Assembly (NCBI RefSeq): GCF_022538115.1 | Contig: NZ_JAKZAL010000002.1 | Span: 372,001 to 436,000 of the forward strand | DNA: 64,000 bases | DNA from: Cognataquiflexum rubidum | Lineage (GTDB): Bacteria; Bacteroidota; Bacteroidia; Cytophagales; Cyclobacteriaceae | Direction: 5' to 3' | Shown: positions 34,606 through 45,662 of the stretch, in pieces | How the letters are laid out: every line of letters begins with the position of its first letter | How positions within the stretch are numbered: the first letter of the stretch is position 1 | Position numbers and translations under genes: made by a program | Notes under the pieces: generated by a model | Databases searched by the model: none | Told to the model about the DNA's origin: nothing | Seen by the model: only the letters and a program-made list of their open reading frames with translations

Positions 34606-37239
34606 TTAGGACAACTTCGCCAGAGATTCTTCTAAAGCTTTGATTTTAGATTCGGCATCTGCGAGTTTTTTCCTTTCCACCTCGATCACTTGGGGAGGAG
34701 CGCCGGCAACAAATCGCTCATTGCTGAGTTTTTTGAGGACAGTATTCAAAAACCCTTTGGTATATTCCAGCTCTTTTTGAAGCGTTTCTTTTTCTTTTTC
34801 GACATCCAGTTTGTCACCCATCGGGATAAAACATTCATCCGACTTCACCACAAAACTCATTGCATTGTCAACTTTTTCGCCAAAAGAAAGCTCGGATAAG
34901 TTTGCCAATTTTTTCAATACGGCTTCGAAATTCCTGTAAAGTTCTTCCTGTTTCGTATTAACAGTTAGGGAAAATGATTCTTTAGGAGATATTCCTTTGG
35001 AAGCTCTTGTATTTCTTACCTGCGACACCACTTCAAAAACCTGTGAGGCATCCGCTATCAGTTTTGAATCAAAGCTTTTTGGCTTGGGCCAGGCCGCGAT
35101 GATCAGTGCTTCTTCTGTTTTCCGATCTTTGATCTGATGCCAAAGTTCCTCGGTCAGGAATGGCATGAATGGATGAAGGATTTTTAGAATATCTTCAAAG
35201 AAAGCGATTGTCTTGTCGAAGGTTTTTTGCTCAATCGGCTGCTGATAGGCAGGTTTGATCATCTCAAGGTACCAAGAGCAGAAGTCGTCCCAAACAAGCT
35301 TATAAGTTGTCATAAGTGCATCTGAGATCCTGAACTTCTGGAAGTGTTCCTCGATTTCGGTCAAAGCTTCATTGAACCTGTTTTCAAACCAAATTATAGC
35401 TGCCTCATTTTCTTTTCCATCAAGTTTGGGATCAATTTCCCATCCCTGTACCAATCGGTAAGCATTCCATATTTTGTTGGAAAAATTCCTTCCCTGTTCT
35501 ACCAGTTTTTCATCAAAAGGCAGGTCATTTCCTGCAGGTGAGCTAAACAACATTCCTGTTCGTACTCCATCAGCGCCAAAAGTTTTGATCAGTTCAAGTG
35601 GATCCGGCGAATTACCAAGAGACTTTGACATTTTCCTGCCGAGTTTGTCCCGTACAATTCCTGTCAGGTAGACATTACTGAAAGGTTTTTCTCCAGTGTA
35701 TTCATATCCTGCAATGATCATTCGTGCTACCCAAAAGAAAAGAATTTCAGGCGCTGTAACCAGGTCATTGGTAGGGTAGTAGTATTTAAGGTCTTCATTT
35801 TTCTCGCCTGTGGTAAATATGTCGGTATCGAAAACCGATATCGGCCAAAGCCAGGAAGAAAACCAGGTATCCAGGACATCCTCATCCTGCGTCAATTCAT
35901 CCAAAGAATAGGAAGTATTGAATTTTTCATTTGACAATTTCAGGGCTTCCCCTTTTGTTTTGGCAACCACATATTCGCCATTTGGAAGGTAAAATGCAGG
36001 TATTTGATGTCCCCACCAAAGTTGGCGTGAGATACACCAATCACGGACATTTTCCATCCAGGAGCGGTACATATTTTTGAATTTGGGAGGATGGAGTTGG
36101 ATAATGTCATCCATCACCGAGCTAAGGGCAGGTTTGGTAATTTCTTCCATTCTCAAAAACCACTGCAAAGAAAGCTTCGGCTCAATCACCGCGTCAGTCC
36201 TCTCAGAGTGACCGACGTTGGATTTGTAATCCTCAATTTTTTCAAGTTGGCCGGCTTCATCCAAAAGCTTGGCAATTTTCTTTCTTGCTATAAATCGGTC
36301 TTCACCGATCAGAATCTTGGCTTTTTCATTCAATGTCCCGTCGTCATTCAGGATATCTATGACAGGCAGTTTGTGTTTGATCCCCAATTCATAATCATTG
36401 ATATCATGGGCCGGAGTGACTTTCAGGCAGCCCGTACCAAATTCCATATCAACATAGTCATCCTCAACGATCGGGATGGTTCGGTTGATAAGTGGGATGA
36501 TGGCTTTTTTTCCTTTTAGGTGTGAGAACCGTGCATCATTGGGATTGATGCAGATGGCCACATCGGCCATGATGGTTTCGGGTCGGGTAGTGGCGATGGT
36601 CAGGAATTGATCTTCGGTTCCTTCTATTTTGTAATTGATATAATAAAGCTTCGAGGCAATTTCTTTCATGATCACTTCGTCATCCGAAAGGGCAGTTTTG
36701 CCCTGCGGATCCCAATTGACCATGCGGATGCCACGGTAGATTTTTCCTTTTTTGTGCAAATCCACAAAAACCGAAATCACCGCATCACTCAGGTCGGCAT
36801 CCATGGTGAATTTTGTTCGGTCCCAATCGCAGGAAGCTCCCAATTTCTTCAGTTGTTCTAGGATGATACCGCCATATTTTTCTTTCCACTCCATGGCATA
36901 CCTGAGGAATTCCTCCCGGGAAATGTTTTTTTTGTCAATGCCTCTTTCCTTGAGCATGGCGACGACTTTGGCTTCCGTTGCGATGGAAGCATGGTCAGTT
37001 CCGGGAACCCAACATGCGTTTTTGCCTTCCATGCGGGCTTTCCGGATCAATACATCCTGAATGGTATTGTTGAGCATGTGTCCCATGTGGAGTACTCCGG
37101 TGACGTTTGGCGGAGGGATGACAATGGTATATGGCTCTTTGCTGTGGTCTACTTTGGAGGAGAAAAATTTGTTTTCCATCCAATAGGCATACCATTTTGA
37201 CTCGGTGGCTTCAGGACTGTATTTGGTAGCTAATGACAT
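34606..37239 (-). CDS. valS: Valyl-tRNA synthetase
   Basis: The 877-residue class I synthetase has the HIGH-type motif HMGH ([19 protein letters not shown]), an editing CP1 domain, the KMSKS loop in [14 protein letters not shown] and a C-terminal coiled coil (about 810-877) typical of ValRS. It charges tRNA-Val and edits Thr. The frame extends 10 codons upstream to 37269, but the ATG at 37239 ([17 protein letters not shown]) matches the usual N-terminus and leaves room for the promoter box at 37274. Confidence 0.97.
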   Translation of the reverse strand: MSLATKYSPEATESKWYAYWMENKFFSSKVDHSKEPYTIVIPPPNVTGVLHMGHMLNNTIQDVLIRKARMEGKNACWVPGTDHASIATEAKVVAMLKERGIDKKNISREEFLRYAMEWKEKYGGIILEQLKKLGASCDWDRTKFTMDADLSDAVISVFVDLHKKGKIYRGIRMVNWDPQGKTALSDDEVIMKEIASKLYYINYKIEGTEDQFLTIATTRPETIMADVAICINPNDARFSHLKGKKAIIPLINRTIPIVEDDYVDMEFGTGCLKVTPAHDINDYELGIKHKLPVIDILNDDGTLNEKAKILIGEDRFIARKKIAKLLDEAGQLEKIEDYKSNVGHSERTDAVIEPKLSLQWFLRMEEITKPALSSVMDDIIQLHPPKFKNMYRSWMENVRDWCISRQLWWGHQIPAFYLPNGEYVVAKTKGEALKLSNEKFNTSYSLDELTQDEDVLDTWFSSWLWPISVFDTDIFTTGEKNEDLKYYYPTNDLVTAPEILFFWVARMIIAGYEYTGEKPFSNVYLTGIVRDKLGRKMSKSLGNSPDPLELIKTFGADGVRTGMLFSSPAGNDLPFDEKLVEQGRNFSNKIWNAYRLVQGWEIDPKLDGKENEAAIIWFENRFNEALTEIEEHFQKFRISDALMTTYKLVWDDFCSWYLEMIKPAYQQPIEQKTFDKTIAFFEDILKILHPFMPFLTEELWHQIKDRKTEEALIIAAWPKPKSFDSKLIADASQVFEVVSQVRNTRASKGISPKESFSLTVNTKQEELYRNFEAVLKKLANLSELSFGEKVDNAMSFVVKSDECFIPMGDKLDVEKEKETLQKELEYTKGFLNTVLKKLSNERFVAGAPPQVIEVERKKLADAESKIKALEESLAKLS

Positions 37240-37273
37240 AATTGATTTTTGAGCTTTGTAAAACTTCAAGGCG

Positions 37274-37281
37274 CAAAATTA
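37274..37281 (-). promoter_or_regulatory. Bacteroidota -7 box upstream of valS
   Basis: TAATTTTG on the minus strand (perfect TAnnTTTG), 35 nt before the chosen valS start. No clear -33 element. Confidence 0.45.
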
Positions 37282-37369
37282 ACAGAAAAACTTTAGCCCT
37301 GAGGGATTGATTCCCAATTTGCCGGATAAATGACTCAGGGAATCGTTGAAAATGAATGGATTTTGTAGA

Positions 37370-37401
37370 AAACAAAAAAACCGAAGGATTACCTCCGGTT
37401 T
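37370..37401 (-). terminator. Intrinsic terminator after accC
   Basis: AAACCGAAGG-ATTA-CCTCCGGTTT forms a stem with one mismatch (37378-37387 / 37392-37401) and a T-rich run follows on the minus strand. It lies 27 nt after the accC stop. Confidence 0.75.
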
Positions 37402-37428
37402 TAATACAAATATGAAAGCTTTGAATTA

Positions 37429-38778
37429 TTATTTTTTGATCACTGAGAAATCGAATGTCTCGAGAAACTTGGTGGTATAATTACCATTCCTGAACTCAAA
37501 ATCATCCAACAAGGCAATATGGAATGGGATGGTTGTCTTGATGCCATCGATGACAAATTCTTCTAAAGCTCTTTTCATCCTCACGATAACTTCATCACGG
37601 GTCTGTCCGCTGACGATAAGTTTGGCAATCATGGAGTCATAGTTTGGTGGGATTACATATCCTGCATAGACATGGCTGTCTACCCTGACACCTCTTCCTC
37701 CAGGCATGTGTAGATTCAAAATTTTACCTGGGCTCGGTCTGAAACCATTTGCCGGATCTTCGGCATTGATCCTACATTCCATGGCATAAAGTTTAGGAAA
37801 ATAGTTTTTTCCTGAGATTTTCTCACCGGCAGCGACTTTGATCTGTTCTTTGATCAGGTCAAAATCAGTCACTTCCTCTGTAATCGGATGCTCTACCTGG
37901 ATACGGGTGTTCATTTCCATAAAATAGAAGTTGCGGTGCTTGTCCACCAAAAACTCCACTGTTCCCGCACCTTCATAGGAAATGGCTTCAGCACCTTTGA
38001 TTGCTGCTTTGCCCATGGCCTCTCTAAGCTCATCAGTCATGAAAGGAGAAGGTGTTTCTTCCAGCAGTTTCTGATGTCTTCTTTGGATGGAACAGTCTCT
38101 TTCGGATAAGTGACATGCCCTACCAGTACTGTCTCCGACAATCTGGATTTCAATGTGCCTCGGTTCCTCTACGTATTTTTCAAGGTAAAGCGCATCGTTT
38201 CCAAATGCAGCGCCCGATTCCTGGCGAGCATCATCCCATGATTTTTTGAACTCACCTTCATTTCGTACTATCCTCATTCCCCGACCGCCGCCACCGGCAG
38301 TAGCCTTCAGGATCACAGGATAGCCCATTTCATTGGCAACTTTGATTCCTTGTTCTATCGAATCCAGCAAACCGTCAGATCCAGGAATAGTCGGTACTCC
38401 GGCTTCTCTCATGGTAGCTTTGGCAGTGGCCTTGTCTCCCATTTTATTGATCATTTCAGGGCTGGCACCGATAAACTTGATTCCATACTCCTCACAGATT
38501 CTTGAGAATTCAGCATTTTCGGAAAGGAATCCATATCCGGGATGGATGGCATCTGCATTGGTGATTTCTGCAGCTGCAATGATCCTTGGGATATTCAGGT
38601 ATGACTCCCTGCTTGGTGCAGGTCCGATGCATACCGCTTCGTCAGCAAAGCGAACGTGAAGGCTGTCCTTGTCGGCTGTTGAATACACAGCGACGGTTTT
38701 GATGCCCATCTCCTTACAGGTTCTGATCACCCTAAGGGCAATTTCTCCTCTGTTGGCGATTAATATTTTTTTAAACAC
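37429..38778 (-). CDS. accC: Acetyl-CoA carboxylase, biotin carboxylase subunit
   Basis: The 449-residue protein is a full-length biotin carboxylase: N-terminal [20 protein letters not shown], the glycine-rich ATP-grasp loop [31 protein letters not shown], and FRPSPGKI in the C-terminal domain. It carboxylates the biotin on AccB using ATP and bicarbonate, the first half-reaction of fatty-acid synthesis. It follows accB by 26 bp and forms a two-gene unit with it. Confidence 0.97.
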   Translation of the reverse strand: MFKKILIANRGEIALRVIRTCKEMGIKTVAVYSTADKDSLHVRFADEAVCIGPAPSRESYLNIPRIIAAAEITNADAIHPGYGFLSENAEFSRICEEYGIKFIGASPEMINKMGDKATAKATMREAGVPTIPGSDGLLDSIEQGIKVANEMGYPVILKATAGGGGRGMRIVRNEGEFKKSWDDARQESGAAFGNDALYLEKYVEEPRHIEIQIVGDSTGRACHLSERDCSIQRRHQKLLEETPSPFMTDELREAMGKAAIKGAEAISYEGAGTVEFLVDKHRNFYFMEMNTRIQVEHPITEEVTDFDLIKEQIKVAAGEKISGKNYFPKLYAMECRINAEDPANGFRPSPGKILNLHMPGGRGVRVDSHVYAGYVIPPNYDSMIAKLIVSGQTRDEVIVRMKRALEEFVIDGIKTTIPFHIALLDDFEFRNGNYTTKFLETFDFSVIKK

Positions 38779-38804
38779 AGTCAGTCAGGGTTAGTGAAAC
38801 AAAA

Positions 38805-39278
38805 TTATCCCGCAGGATCAACGAGGAAAAGTGGCTGGTCGTATTCCACCGGGGTGGCATTCTCCACCAAAACTTTGACGATCTTACCCGAAATTTCGGA
38901 TTCGATTTCGTTGAAAAGCTTCATGGCTTCGATGATACAAACTGTCTGACCTGCAGATACAGAATCTCCGGCAGACACGAAAGGATCTGAATCGGGATTA
39001 GAAGTACGGTAGAATGTCCCGATCATTGGAGACTTTATTTCAACAAGACGGGAAGTATCTTCTTTGGCTGGGACCGGTGGTGCAGCCACGGCAGCAGGCG
39101 CAGCTTGGGGTGCAGGCGCACTTGCAAAAGCAGGAGCAGGTGCAGCTTCGAATTTGACAGCAGGAGCTTCAGAATATTTTTTGATAGAAAGTTTGAACTC
39201 TTCTGTTTCTATTTTTACCTCGGCCAAGCCGGAATTTGAGATGAAGTCTATTAATTCCTGGATTTCTTTTGCTTTCAT
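38805..39278 (-). CDS. accB: Biotin carboxyl carrier protein of acetyl-CoA carboxylase
   Basis: The 157-residue protein has an N-terminal helical part, an Ala/Pro-rich flexible linker (about 40-72), and the biotinyl domain with the biotin-accepting lysine K120 in [12 protein letters not shown]. It carries carboxybiotin between AccC and the carboxyltransferase. Directly upstream of accC. Confidence 0.97.
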   Translation of the reverse strand: MKAKEIQELIDFISNSGLAEVKIETEEFKLSIKKYSEAPAVKFEAAPAPAFASAPAPQAAPAAVAAPPVPAKEDTSRLVEIKSPMIGTFYRTSNPDSDPFVSAGDSVSAGQTVCIIEAMKLFNEIESEISGKIVKVLVENATPVEYDQPLFLVDPAG

Positions 39279-39343
39279 GATGTGTCTGTTTTATGAAAAC
39301 CCTTCTAGATATTTGGGTTCAGGTTTGATATTGTATTAAAACA

Positions 39344-39381
39344 AATAAGCTATGTAATTTATGCAAATCACATAGCTTATT
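39344..39381 (-). terminator. Hairpin between efp and accB
   Basis: AATAAGCTATGT / ACATAGCTTATT (39344-39355 / 39370-39381) is a 12-bp perfect stem starting 4 nt past the efp stop, with a short T run on the minus strand. It suggests that accB-accC has its own promoter. Confidence 0.65.
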
Positions 39382-39385
39382 AAAA

Positions 39386-39949
39386 TTATTTTACTCTTTC
39401 CGAATAAGAACCGTCTCTGGTATCCACCTTGATCATAATGTCCTGCTCTACAAACAAAGGTACCATTACAATAGCACCTGTTTCCAGAGTAGCTGGTTTG
39501 GATGCGTTGGTTGCGGTATCACCTTTGATGCCAGGTTCGGTGTAAGTTATCATCAACTCCACAAAAGGAGGAAGCTCCACAGAGATAGGTGTTTCCGTTT
39601 CGGCATGCACCAAAATATCCACTGTTTGGCCTTCTTTCAGTAGCTTTGGTCTTTCGATAAGTTTTTCTTGGATAGAGATTTGTTCGAAGTTTTCTGTATC
39701 CATGAAATTGTAACCCAAATCATCCTGATAAATGAACTGATGAGGTCTTTTTTCTACCCTTGCAGTGACTACTTTTTCACCTGCTGTATAAGTTTTGTCC
39801 AAAACTTTTCCTGAGGTAAGACTTTTTAATTTGGTCCTTACAAAAGCGCCTCCTTTACCTGGTTTGACATGTTGGAAATCTACAATTGTAAAGATGTCGT
39901 TATTCATTTCCAGACACAGTCCGGTTTTGAAATCTGCAGTACTTGCCAT
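39386..39949 (-). CDS. efp: Translation elongation factor P
   Basis: The 187-residue protein has three beta-barrel domains and the conserved tip VKPGKGGAFVRTKLK in domain I (Lys in PGKGG region is the usual modification site). FMDTENFEQ and the C-terminal GSYSERV also match the family. EF-P relieves ribosome stalling at polyproline. It follows fabH by 28 bp and is probably co-transcribed with it. Confidence 0.96.
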   Translation of the reverse strand: MASTADFKTGLCLEMNNDIFTIVDFQHVKPGKGGAFVRTKLKSLTSGKVLDKTYTAGEKVVTARVEKRPHQFIYQDDLGYNFMDTENFEQISIQEKLIERPKLLKEGQTVDILVHAETETPISVELPPFVELMITYTEPGIKGDTATNASKPATLETGAIVMVPLFVEQDIMIKVDTRDGSYSERVK

Positions 39950-39977
39950 TATTATATTTTGGTTTTTTTGTTAATTG

Positions 39978-40976
39978 TTATTTGGGGTCATAGCCCCATT
40001 TTAAGTAAATCGAACCCCAAGTAAATCCTCCACCAAAAGCAGCCAGAATAATATTGTCTCCTTTTTTGAGCCTTGATTCATAATCCCAAAGACACAAAGG
40101 GAGTGTTCCTGCGGTAGTATTTCCGTATTTTTCAATGTTGAGCATGACTTTGTCAGGGCCTATTCCCATCCTGTTTGCAGTGGCGTCAATGATCCGTTTG
40201 TTTGCCTGATGGGGTACGAGCCATGAGATATCTTCAGCCGTAAGATTATTCCTCTCCATAATTTCAGCACTTACTTCTGCCATGTTTGTTACAGCAAATT
40301 TGAAAACAGAAGCACCTTCTTGGAAAGCATAATGCTCGCGTGCAGCGATGGTTTCCATAGTGGCAGGCTTGCGGCTACCTCCGGCTTTCATATGAAGGTA
40401 TGGCGCTCCTGAGCCGTCAGAGTGCAGGAGAGAATCCATGACGCCAACGTCTTCAGTCGTAGGTTCTAATAAAACAGCACCGCCACCATCACCAAAAATG
40501 ATGCAGGTAGCCCGATCCTGATAATCAATGATAGAGGACATTTTATCCGCACCGATGATGATCACTTTTTTGTGCATGCCGGTTTCGATAAACTGGCTTC
40601 CGATTGTAAGCGCGTAAAGAAATCCCGAACAGGCTGCAGAGATGTCAAAACTATAACTGTTGATTGCTCCGACTCCGTCAGCAATAATGTTGGCAGTAGC
40701 CGGGAAAGGCATGTCAGGGGTTACAGTGGCACAAATGATCAGGTCGATGTCCTCAGGATTGGTATTGGTTTTTTTCAAAAGTCCTTTGACAGCGTTGATA
40801 CCGATGACAGAAGTTCCTTTGTCCTCACCTTTAAGAATCCTTCTTTCCTTAATCCCTGTCCTTGTGACAATCCACTCGTCATTGGTATCCACCATGGTTT
40901 CCAATTCACGGTTGGTTAAGATATAATCAGGTACCCAACCTTGGACCCCCGTAATGACTGCTCTGGTTTTTTTCAT
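39978..40976 (-). CDS. fabH: Beta-ketoacyl-ACP synthase III
   Basis: The 332-residue protein has the FabH triad: Cys in [11 protein letters not shown] (about 112), His in [11 protein letters not shown] and Asn in YGNTTAGT. The N-terminal [17 protein letters not shown] is typical. It starts fatty-acid synthesis from acetyl-CoA and malonyl-ACP. The usual partner plsX is not between rpmF and fabH here; the 273-bp gap upstream has no gene and contains the rpmF terminator. Confidence 0.96.
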   Translation of the reverse strand: MKKTRAVITGVQGWVPDYILTNRELETMVDTNDEWIVTRTGIKERRILKGEDKGTSVIGINAVKGLLKKTNTNPEDIDLIICATVTPDMPFPATANIIADGVGAINSYSFDISAACSGFLYALTIGSQFIETGMHKKVIIIGADKMSSIIDYQDRATCIIFGDGGGAVLLEPTTEDVGVMDSLLHSDGSGAPYLHMKAGGSRKPATMETIAAREHYAFQEGASVFKFAVTNMAEVSAEIMERNNLTAEDISWLVPHQANKRIIDATANRMGIGPDKVMLNIEKYGNTTAGTLPLCLWDYESRLKKGDNIILAAFGGGFTWGSIYLKWGYDPK

Positions 40977-41194
40977 TCAAATTTTGTTTGAAGCCCTAAG
41001 GTAGGTTGAATTATCCTAAATTATGTGGCTTAGATGTGGTATAGGAATTTACCCTTGAGAAGACTTTCGGATTTTCTTTCAAGGCGACAAAATTATCTAA
41101 AATGTGCTTTTCCACCAAAGGTTTTTGGTTTTAGAATAACAGTTTTGATAAATAGACCATTAAGGGCATTTCCGATTGGATTTTCCTATAAATA

Positions 41195-41228
41195 AAAATC
41201 CATCCCGATGAGAATCAGGATGGATTTT
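41195..41228 (-). terminator. Intrinsic terminator after rpmF
   Basis: AAAATCCATCC / GGATGGATTTT (41195-41205 / 41218-41228) is a perfect 11-bp stem with a 12-nt loop, followed by T-rich minus-strand sequence. It separates rpmF from fabH. Confidence 0.8.
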
Positions 41229-41249
41229 AGGAAATGGTTTTCGTAATGA

Positions 41250-41441
41250 TTATGCAAGAACTTCTTTCTCCATGATCACCTGTCCTTTGTAGTACAGTTT
41301 GCCATCAAGCCAAAACGCTCTGTGAGGTAAATGAAATTCGCCTGTGGTAGGGCATTGTGCAAGACCTGGAGCTGTCAACTTATAGTGAGTTCTTCTTTTG
41401 TCTCTTCTGGTTTTCGAAATTTTTCGTTTAGGATGTGCCAT
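41250..41441 (-). CDS. rpmF: 50S ribosomal protein L32
   Basis: The 63-residue protein starts [20 protein letters not shown], the standard L32 N-terminus, and ends with the short acidic tail. It sits 17 bp after the DUF177 gene, a pairing conserved across bacteria. The cysteine pair seen in some L32s is reduced here (one C in LAQCPTTGE), consistent with a zinc-free type. Confidence 0.96.
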   Translation of the reverse strand: MAHPKRKISKTRRDKRRTHYKLTAPGLAQCPTTGEFHLPHRAFWLDGKLYYKGQVIMEKEVLA

Positions 41442-41458
41442 CTCTATACTATTTTAGA

Positions 41459-42034
41459 TTAATCTTTTTTCTTTAGTTTATTTAATATGTCCCATCTGGG
41501 ATCTGCCGGTTTTTCCTGATGACTTTCTTCATCATCTGAATCTTCCGATTCTATTTCTTCATCTTCTTCAGAAAGGTATATCAAAGTTCCTTCCTCATCA
41601 AATTCATCCTCATCTGTATCATCCAGGTAATCAGGATGGATTTTTTTTGCCGGTATGGCCAAAAGGATAAACTCATAAATGAGCTGGGCGACATTGACGC
41701 TCGGGGTATCTTTGGTGATCATGAAGACATCTTCACTGATTTCCTCCACCACCGGACCATATTTGTAAATGACCTTCTCGGTCAGTTCCAATGGATGGTC
41801 AAACTCTTCCAAACTCCTGTCACAGGTCAATCCCACTGTTCCTCTGATCTCAAAGTCCACTTCCAATACAGAAACGGTTTTGTTTACATTGACAGTGACA
41901 GTGATATCGGCTCCGTTGACCCAATCTTCTGCTTCGTAATATTTGAAGAACTCATTACTGACTTCAAATGTGAAAGAATGCTTTCCATCCCTTAATTTGA
42001 TTACGTCAATATCGTAGTATCTTAAGAATTTCAC
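41459..42034 (-). CDS. DUF177 (YceD-like) protein
   Basis: The 191-residue protein matches the DUF177/YceD family by position before rpmF and by the GLTCDRSLEEFDHPLELTEK segment, which carries the CxR-type motif, plus the acidic C-terminus (about 145-175, DEDEFDEEG...EEDEEIESED). In plants and E. coli relatives act in 23S rRNA processing or accumulation. It starts 19 nt after a perfect -7 box and is co-transcribed with rpmF. Confidence 0.9.
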   Translation of the reverse strand: MKFLRYYDIDVIKLRDGKHSFTFEVSNEFFKYYEAEDWVNGADITVTVNVNKTVSVLEVDFEIRGTVGLTCDRSLEEFDHPLELTEKVIYKYGPVVEEISEDVFMITKDTPSVNVAQLIYEFILLAIPAKKIHPDYLDDTDEDEFDEEGTLIYLSEEDEEIESEDSDDEESHQEKPADPRWDILNKLKKKD

Positions 42035-42058
42035 GAACCTCCTGCTATTTCAAGACCG

Positions 42059-42066
42059 CAAATTTA
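42059..42066 (-). promoter_or_regulatory. Bacteroidota -7 box upstream of the DUF177-rpmF unit
   Basis: TAAATTTG on the minus strand (perfect TAnnTTTG), 24 nt before the ATG at 42034. No TTTG at the -33 position was found. Confidence 0.45.
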
Positions 42067-42196
42067 GGGAAATGCTTTAGAAAAATAAAATTTGGCGTAA
42101 AATTATTTTCGAAAGGATCAATGAGGAAGGCTGAAGGACGAATTTATCCATTTAACCCAACAACAATTAATCACCAAATTATTCATTATCAATTTA

Positions 42197-43225
42197 TTAG
42201 CCTTCTCCTTCTTCTTCCCAATTTCCTTTATGACGAATGATATCATAGGCCTGCATGATGGCCGCCCTCATCGAACCCTCATCAGCCACGTTTTTGCCTG
42301 CGATATTGTAGGCTGTGCCATGGTCAGGTGAAGTGCGGATAATGGGTAGGCCGGCAGTGAAGTTGACACCTGATTCAAATGCCTGGGATTTGAAAGGAAT
42401 CAGACCTTGGTCATGGTACATGGCCAAGACTCCGTCAAATTTCTTTTGGTGCATCATCCCGAAAAATCCATCCGCAGAGTAGGGTCCAAAAACCAAATGG
42501 CCCTTGTCTTTGTATTCCTTGATCAAAGGTTTGATGATGTTCTCTTCTTCATCTCCCAAAAGTCCATCTTCCCCGGCATGTGGATTTAATCCAAGGACCG
42601 CGATTTTTGGTTTTCCTATACCGAAGTCATCTTTGAGGGACTTCAGCATGATATTGAGTTTTGATTTTATTTTTTCAGTAGTGACGTTTTTAGCCACCTC
42701 TTTGAGAGGAACATGTCCGGTTACCAATCCAACCCTGATGCCATCAGCTACCAAAAACATCAGACTGTCTTTGCTTCCAAATGCCTCGGTCAGGTATTCA
42801 GTATGTCCGATAAATTTCTTATCAGGGCTGTTGATGTTGTTTTTGTTCAAAGGGGCAGTGACCAAAGCCTCAATTTTATTGTCTTTGAGGTCTTTGATAG
42901 CATGGTCAAGAGCTGCGAGAGCCAATTTGCCCGCTTCATGGGTTTCCATTCCGGGGATTACCTCCGGGCTTTCCTCCAATACGTTGATGACATTTATCTT
43001 TTTGTGGTGGACTTCATCTATACTTTTTATCTGCATAAAGTTAAAGTCCTCAATGCCGAGGTGTTTTCTATAAAAAGTGAGGGCTTTGCCATGTGCATAG
43101 ATCACAGGAGTTACCAATTTGATCAGTCTGTTGTCCAAAAGTGCTTTGATGGTGACTTCCGCACCTATGCCATTGATGTCTCCAATACTGATGCCAACGA
43201 CCGGTTTGTTTTTTCTTTGGTTCAT
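42197..43225 (-). CDS. pdxA: 4-hydroxythreonine-4-phosphate dehydrogenase PdxA
   Basis: The 342-residue protein has the PdxA landmarks VVGISIGDINGIGAEVTIKA, the metal-binding histidines in FIGHTEYL, in NPHAGEDG and in AMYHDQGLIPFK, and the C-terminal TSPDHGTAYNIAGK. It oxidises 4-phosphohydroxy-L-threonine in the deoxyxylulose-independent vitamin B6 pathway. Divergent from rsmA. Confidence 0.96.
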   Translation of the reverse strand: MNQRKNKPVVGISIGDINGIGAEVTIKALLDNRLIKLVTPVIYAHGKALTFYRKHLGIEDFNFMQIKSIDEVHHKKINVINVLEESPEVIPGMETHEAGKLALAALDHAIKDLKDNKIEALVTAPLNKNNINSPDKKFIGHTEYLTEAFGSKDSLMFLVADGIRVGLVTGHVPLKEVAKNVTTEKIKSKLNIMLKSLKDDFGIGKPKIAVLGLNPHAGEDGLLGDEEENIIKPLIKEYKDKGHLVFGPYSADGFFGMMHQKKFDGVLAMYHDQGLIPFKSQAFESGVNFTAGLPIIRTSPDHGTAYNIAGKNVADEGSMRAAIMQAYDIIRHKGNWEEEGEG

Positions 43226-43419
43226 TAAAATTATAGAATACTGTTGGTTATTGATTTAGATTTATTGTTTTCAAAACTTAGAGATCCTCTTTTTAGGGAT
43301 GAAGAAAAATCGAATAAGTTAAGAAAAGGGACACATTGCCATTTTAATAATAGTAGGGCTTTGTGATAATTCTCTTATTTTTGACACGCAATTTAGATAA
43401 AAATATTAGAGTATACCGC

Positions 43420-44202
43420 ATGGAAAAGGTCAAACCCAAAAAACACCTTGGACAGCATTTCCTGATCGATTTGGGGATTGCCGAGAATATTGCCAAGGCC
43501 ATCACGGGCCATGGAGGCATCACCAAAGTCCTCGAAATAGGACCCGGAATGGGGGTGTTGACTGATTTTCTTTTGCAGGAAAAATGGGATTTATACTTGG
43601 TCGATATCGACAGGGATTCGATCAAATACCTCAGGGAGAAATATCCTGATCTTGGAGAGAAAATCATCGAGGCGGATTTTTTGAGAAAGGATTTTGCCAC
43701 TATCATGCAGGAACCTTATGCCATCATCGGGAATTTTCCATATAACATTTCGTCCCAAATTCTCTTCAATGTCTTGGAGCAAAGGAGTCAGGTGACAGAG
43801 GTGGTCTGTATGTTGCAGAAAGAAGTGGCACAACGCATCGCTTCGCCCAAAGGAAACAAAGATTATGGCATTTTATCCGTGCTTTTGCAGGCATTTTATG
43901 ACATTGAATATTTATTTTCTGTACCTCCGGGCGTATTCAATCCCCCTCCAAGGGTCAATTCGGGGGTTATCAGGCTCAAAAGAAATTCAGTAGAAAAGTT
44001 AGCATGCGACGAAAAACTGTTTTTTCGTGTTGTGAAGCAGGGTTTTGGAACAAGAAGGAAAACGTTGAGAAATTGTCTAAAATCATTTGGGCTTTCTGAA
44101 GAACTGGCCAAAGATCCTATCATGGACAAAAGAGCGGAGCAGTTGGATGTGCAGGAATTTATCGGATTAACTCAAAAAATACAGGAATCTTGGAACCAAT
44201 AA
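43420..44202 (+). CDS. rsmA: 16S rRNA (adenine-1518,1519-N6) dimethyltransferase KsgA
   Basis: The 260-residue protein beginning MEKVKPKKHLGQHFLID has a SAM motif (VLEIGPGMGVLTDFLLQ) and the catalytic NFPYNISSQIL (NLPY-type). The C-terminal helical domain and FGTRRKTLRNCLK are complete. It dimethylates two adenines in the 16S 3' stem. The upstream in-frame ATG at 43363 lacks similarity. It overlaps the mgtE-like gene by 13 bp. Confidence 0.96.
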   Translation: MEKVKPKKHLGQHFLIDLGIAENIAKAITGHGGITKVLEIGPGMGVLTDFLLQEKWDLYLVDIDRDSIKYLREKYPDLGEKIIEADFLRKDFATIMQEPYAIIGNFPYNISSQILFNVLEQRSQVTEVVCMLQKEVAQRIASPKGNKDYGILSVLLQAFYDIEYLFSVPPGVFNPPPRVNSGVIRLKRNSVEKLACDEKLFFRVVKQGFGTRRKTLRNCLKSFGLSEELAKDPIMDKRAEQLDVQEFIGLTQKIQESWNQ

Positions 44203-45557
44203 AATCATTTGAACTTTCCAAAGAATATCTGGAAAGCCTTCAGGACAGCATTGAAATCCAGAACAATGATTTCATTACGCAGTCATTTGAAGGTGCCAAC
44301 GTGGCAGATATTGCCTCCCTATTGGACGAACTCAATATGGACGAGGCGATCTATGTTTTGAGATTGCTTCCCGCCACTACAGCTGCTGATATACTTATTG
44401 AGTTGGATGAAGATTCTTTGATTCAGGTGATCCGCGAATTGGAACCAACTGAATTGGCAGGACTGATCGATCAGATGGAATCTGATGATGCAGCGGATAT
44501 CCTGATCCTGATGCCAACCAAAGAGAGGGAAGACGTCATCAGCCACCTTCAGGAAAGAGAAAAATCGGCCAATATCCTCGACCTCTTACGCTACGACGAA
44601 GATTCAGCCGGTGGTTTGATGGCCAAAGAATTTATCAGGGCAAATAAAAACTGGAATGTCGTCCAGACAATTGAGGAAATCAGGAGGCAGGCAGAAAAAG
44701 TAGAGAAGATATATTCCATTTATGTGGTGGACAACAGGCAGCATCTGCTTGGGAGGGTGTCTCTCAAAAAAATCATCCTTGCTTCGGCGGATACTAAGAT
44801 TTCGGATATTTATGAACCTGAATTGATATCCATCTCTACACACATGGAAGGCGAAGAGGTCGCCGAAATCATGAGAAAGTATGACCTTGAATCTGTACCA
44901 GTAGTCAATGCCAAAAACAGGCTAGTAGGTAGGATTACGGTCGATGATATTTTGGATTTGATCAGAGAACAATCGGATGAGGACATCCAGGCGATGACGG
45001 GTATCTCGGCAGATGTGGAGGAATCAGATTCTATTTTTAGGATTTCCAAAGCCCGGTTGCCATGGTTGCTCATCGGTGTGATCGGAGGATTGATGGGAGC
45101 CAAAATCATCGGGTTCTTTGAGGTTGGGTTGAGCAAATACATTGCTTTGGCTTCTTTTATTCCTTTGGTTGCGGCCACAGGCGGTAATGTCGGAATTCAG
45201 TCTTCTTCGCTTGTAGTGCAGTCTCTGGCTTCCAAATCTGTCTTTGACGATACTCCTTGGCAGCGGTTTATCAAAGGCTTTCTGATAGCCTTGGTCAATG
45301 GCGTAGTGTTGGCCTCTTTCGTTTTTTTGGTAGTAGTCTTTATCTACCGTTTCGATTCCATTTTTGGCCTGACGATTGGATTGGCGATGTTTTGCGTGGT
45401 GCTTTTATCCTCCTTTATGGGTACAGTCACACCTTTGGTTTTGGATAGATTTGGGATTAATCCCGCCATTGCCTCCGGGCCATTCATCACCACTGCCAAT
45501 GACTTGTTGGGATTGTCAGTTTACTTTGGGGTAGCGATGCTTTTGTTGAAGTTATAG
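44190..45557 (+). CDS. mgtE: MgtE-type magnesium transporter
   Basis: The 455-residue protein has the MgtE architecture: an N-terminal helical superhelix domain (about 1-125), two CBS domains (about 130-260; YVVDNRQHLLGRVSLKKIIL, DLESVPVVNAKNRLVGRITV), a connector helix, and a C-terminal five-helix channel (about 285-455) with FIPLVAATGGNVGIQSSSL. It is a Mg2+-gated Mg2+ channel. The start is a TTG at 44190 inside rsmA; no ATG is near, so a non-ATG start with translational coupling is likely. Confidence 0.95.
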   Translation: MEPIKSFELSKEYLESLQDSIEIQNNDFITQSFEGANVADIASLLDELNMDEAIYVLRLLPATTAADILIELDEDSLIQVIRELEPTELAGLIDQMESDDAADILILMPTKEREDVISHLQEREKSANILDLLRYDEDSAGGLMAKEFIRANKNWNVVQTIEEIRRQAEKVEKIYSIYVVDNRQHLLGRVSLKKIILASADTKISDIYEPELISISTHMEGEEVAEIMRKYDLESVPVVNAKNRLVGRITVDDILDLIREQSDEDIQAMTGISADVEESDSIFRISKARLPWLLIGVIGGLMGAKIIGFFEVGLSKYIALASFIPLVAATGGNVGIQSSSLVVQSLASKSVFDDTPWQRFIKGFLIALVNGVVLASFVFLVVVFIYRFDSIFGLTIGLAMFCVVLLSSFMGTVTPLVLDRFGINPAIASGPFITTANDLLGLSVYFGVAMLLLKL

Positions 45558-45662
45558 GAAATAGTGCTGTTTTTGGGAATTGATTTTGGTCAGCAAAAAA
45601 ATTACCTTGACAGAATTATTTCGAATAAATAAATTCGCCGTTTCCCAGAAAAACCTATTTCT

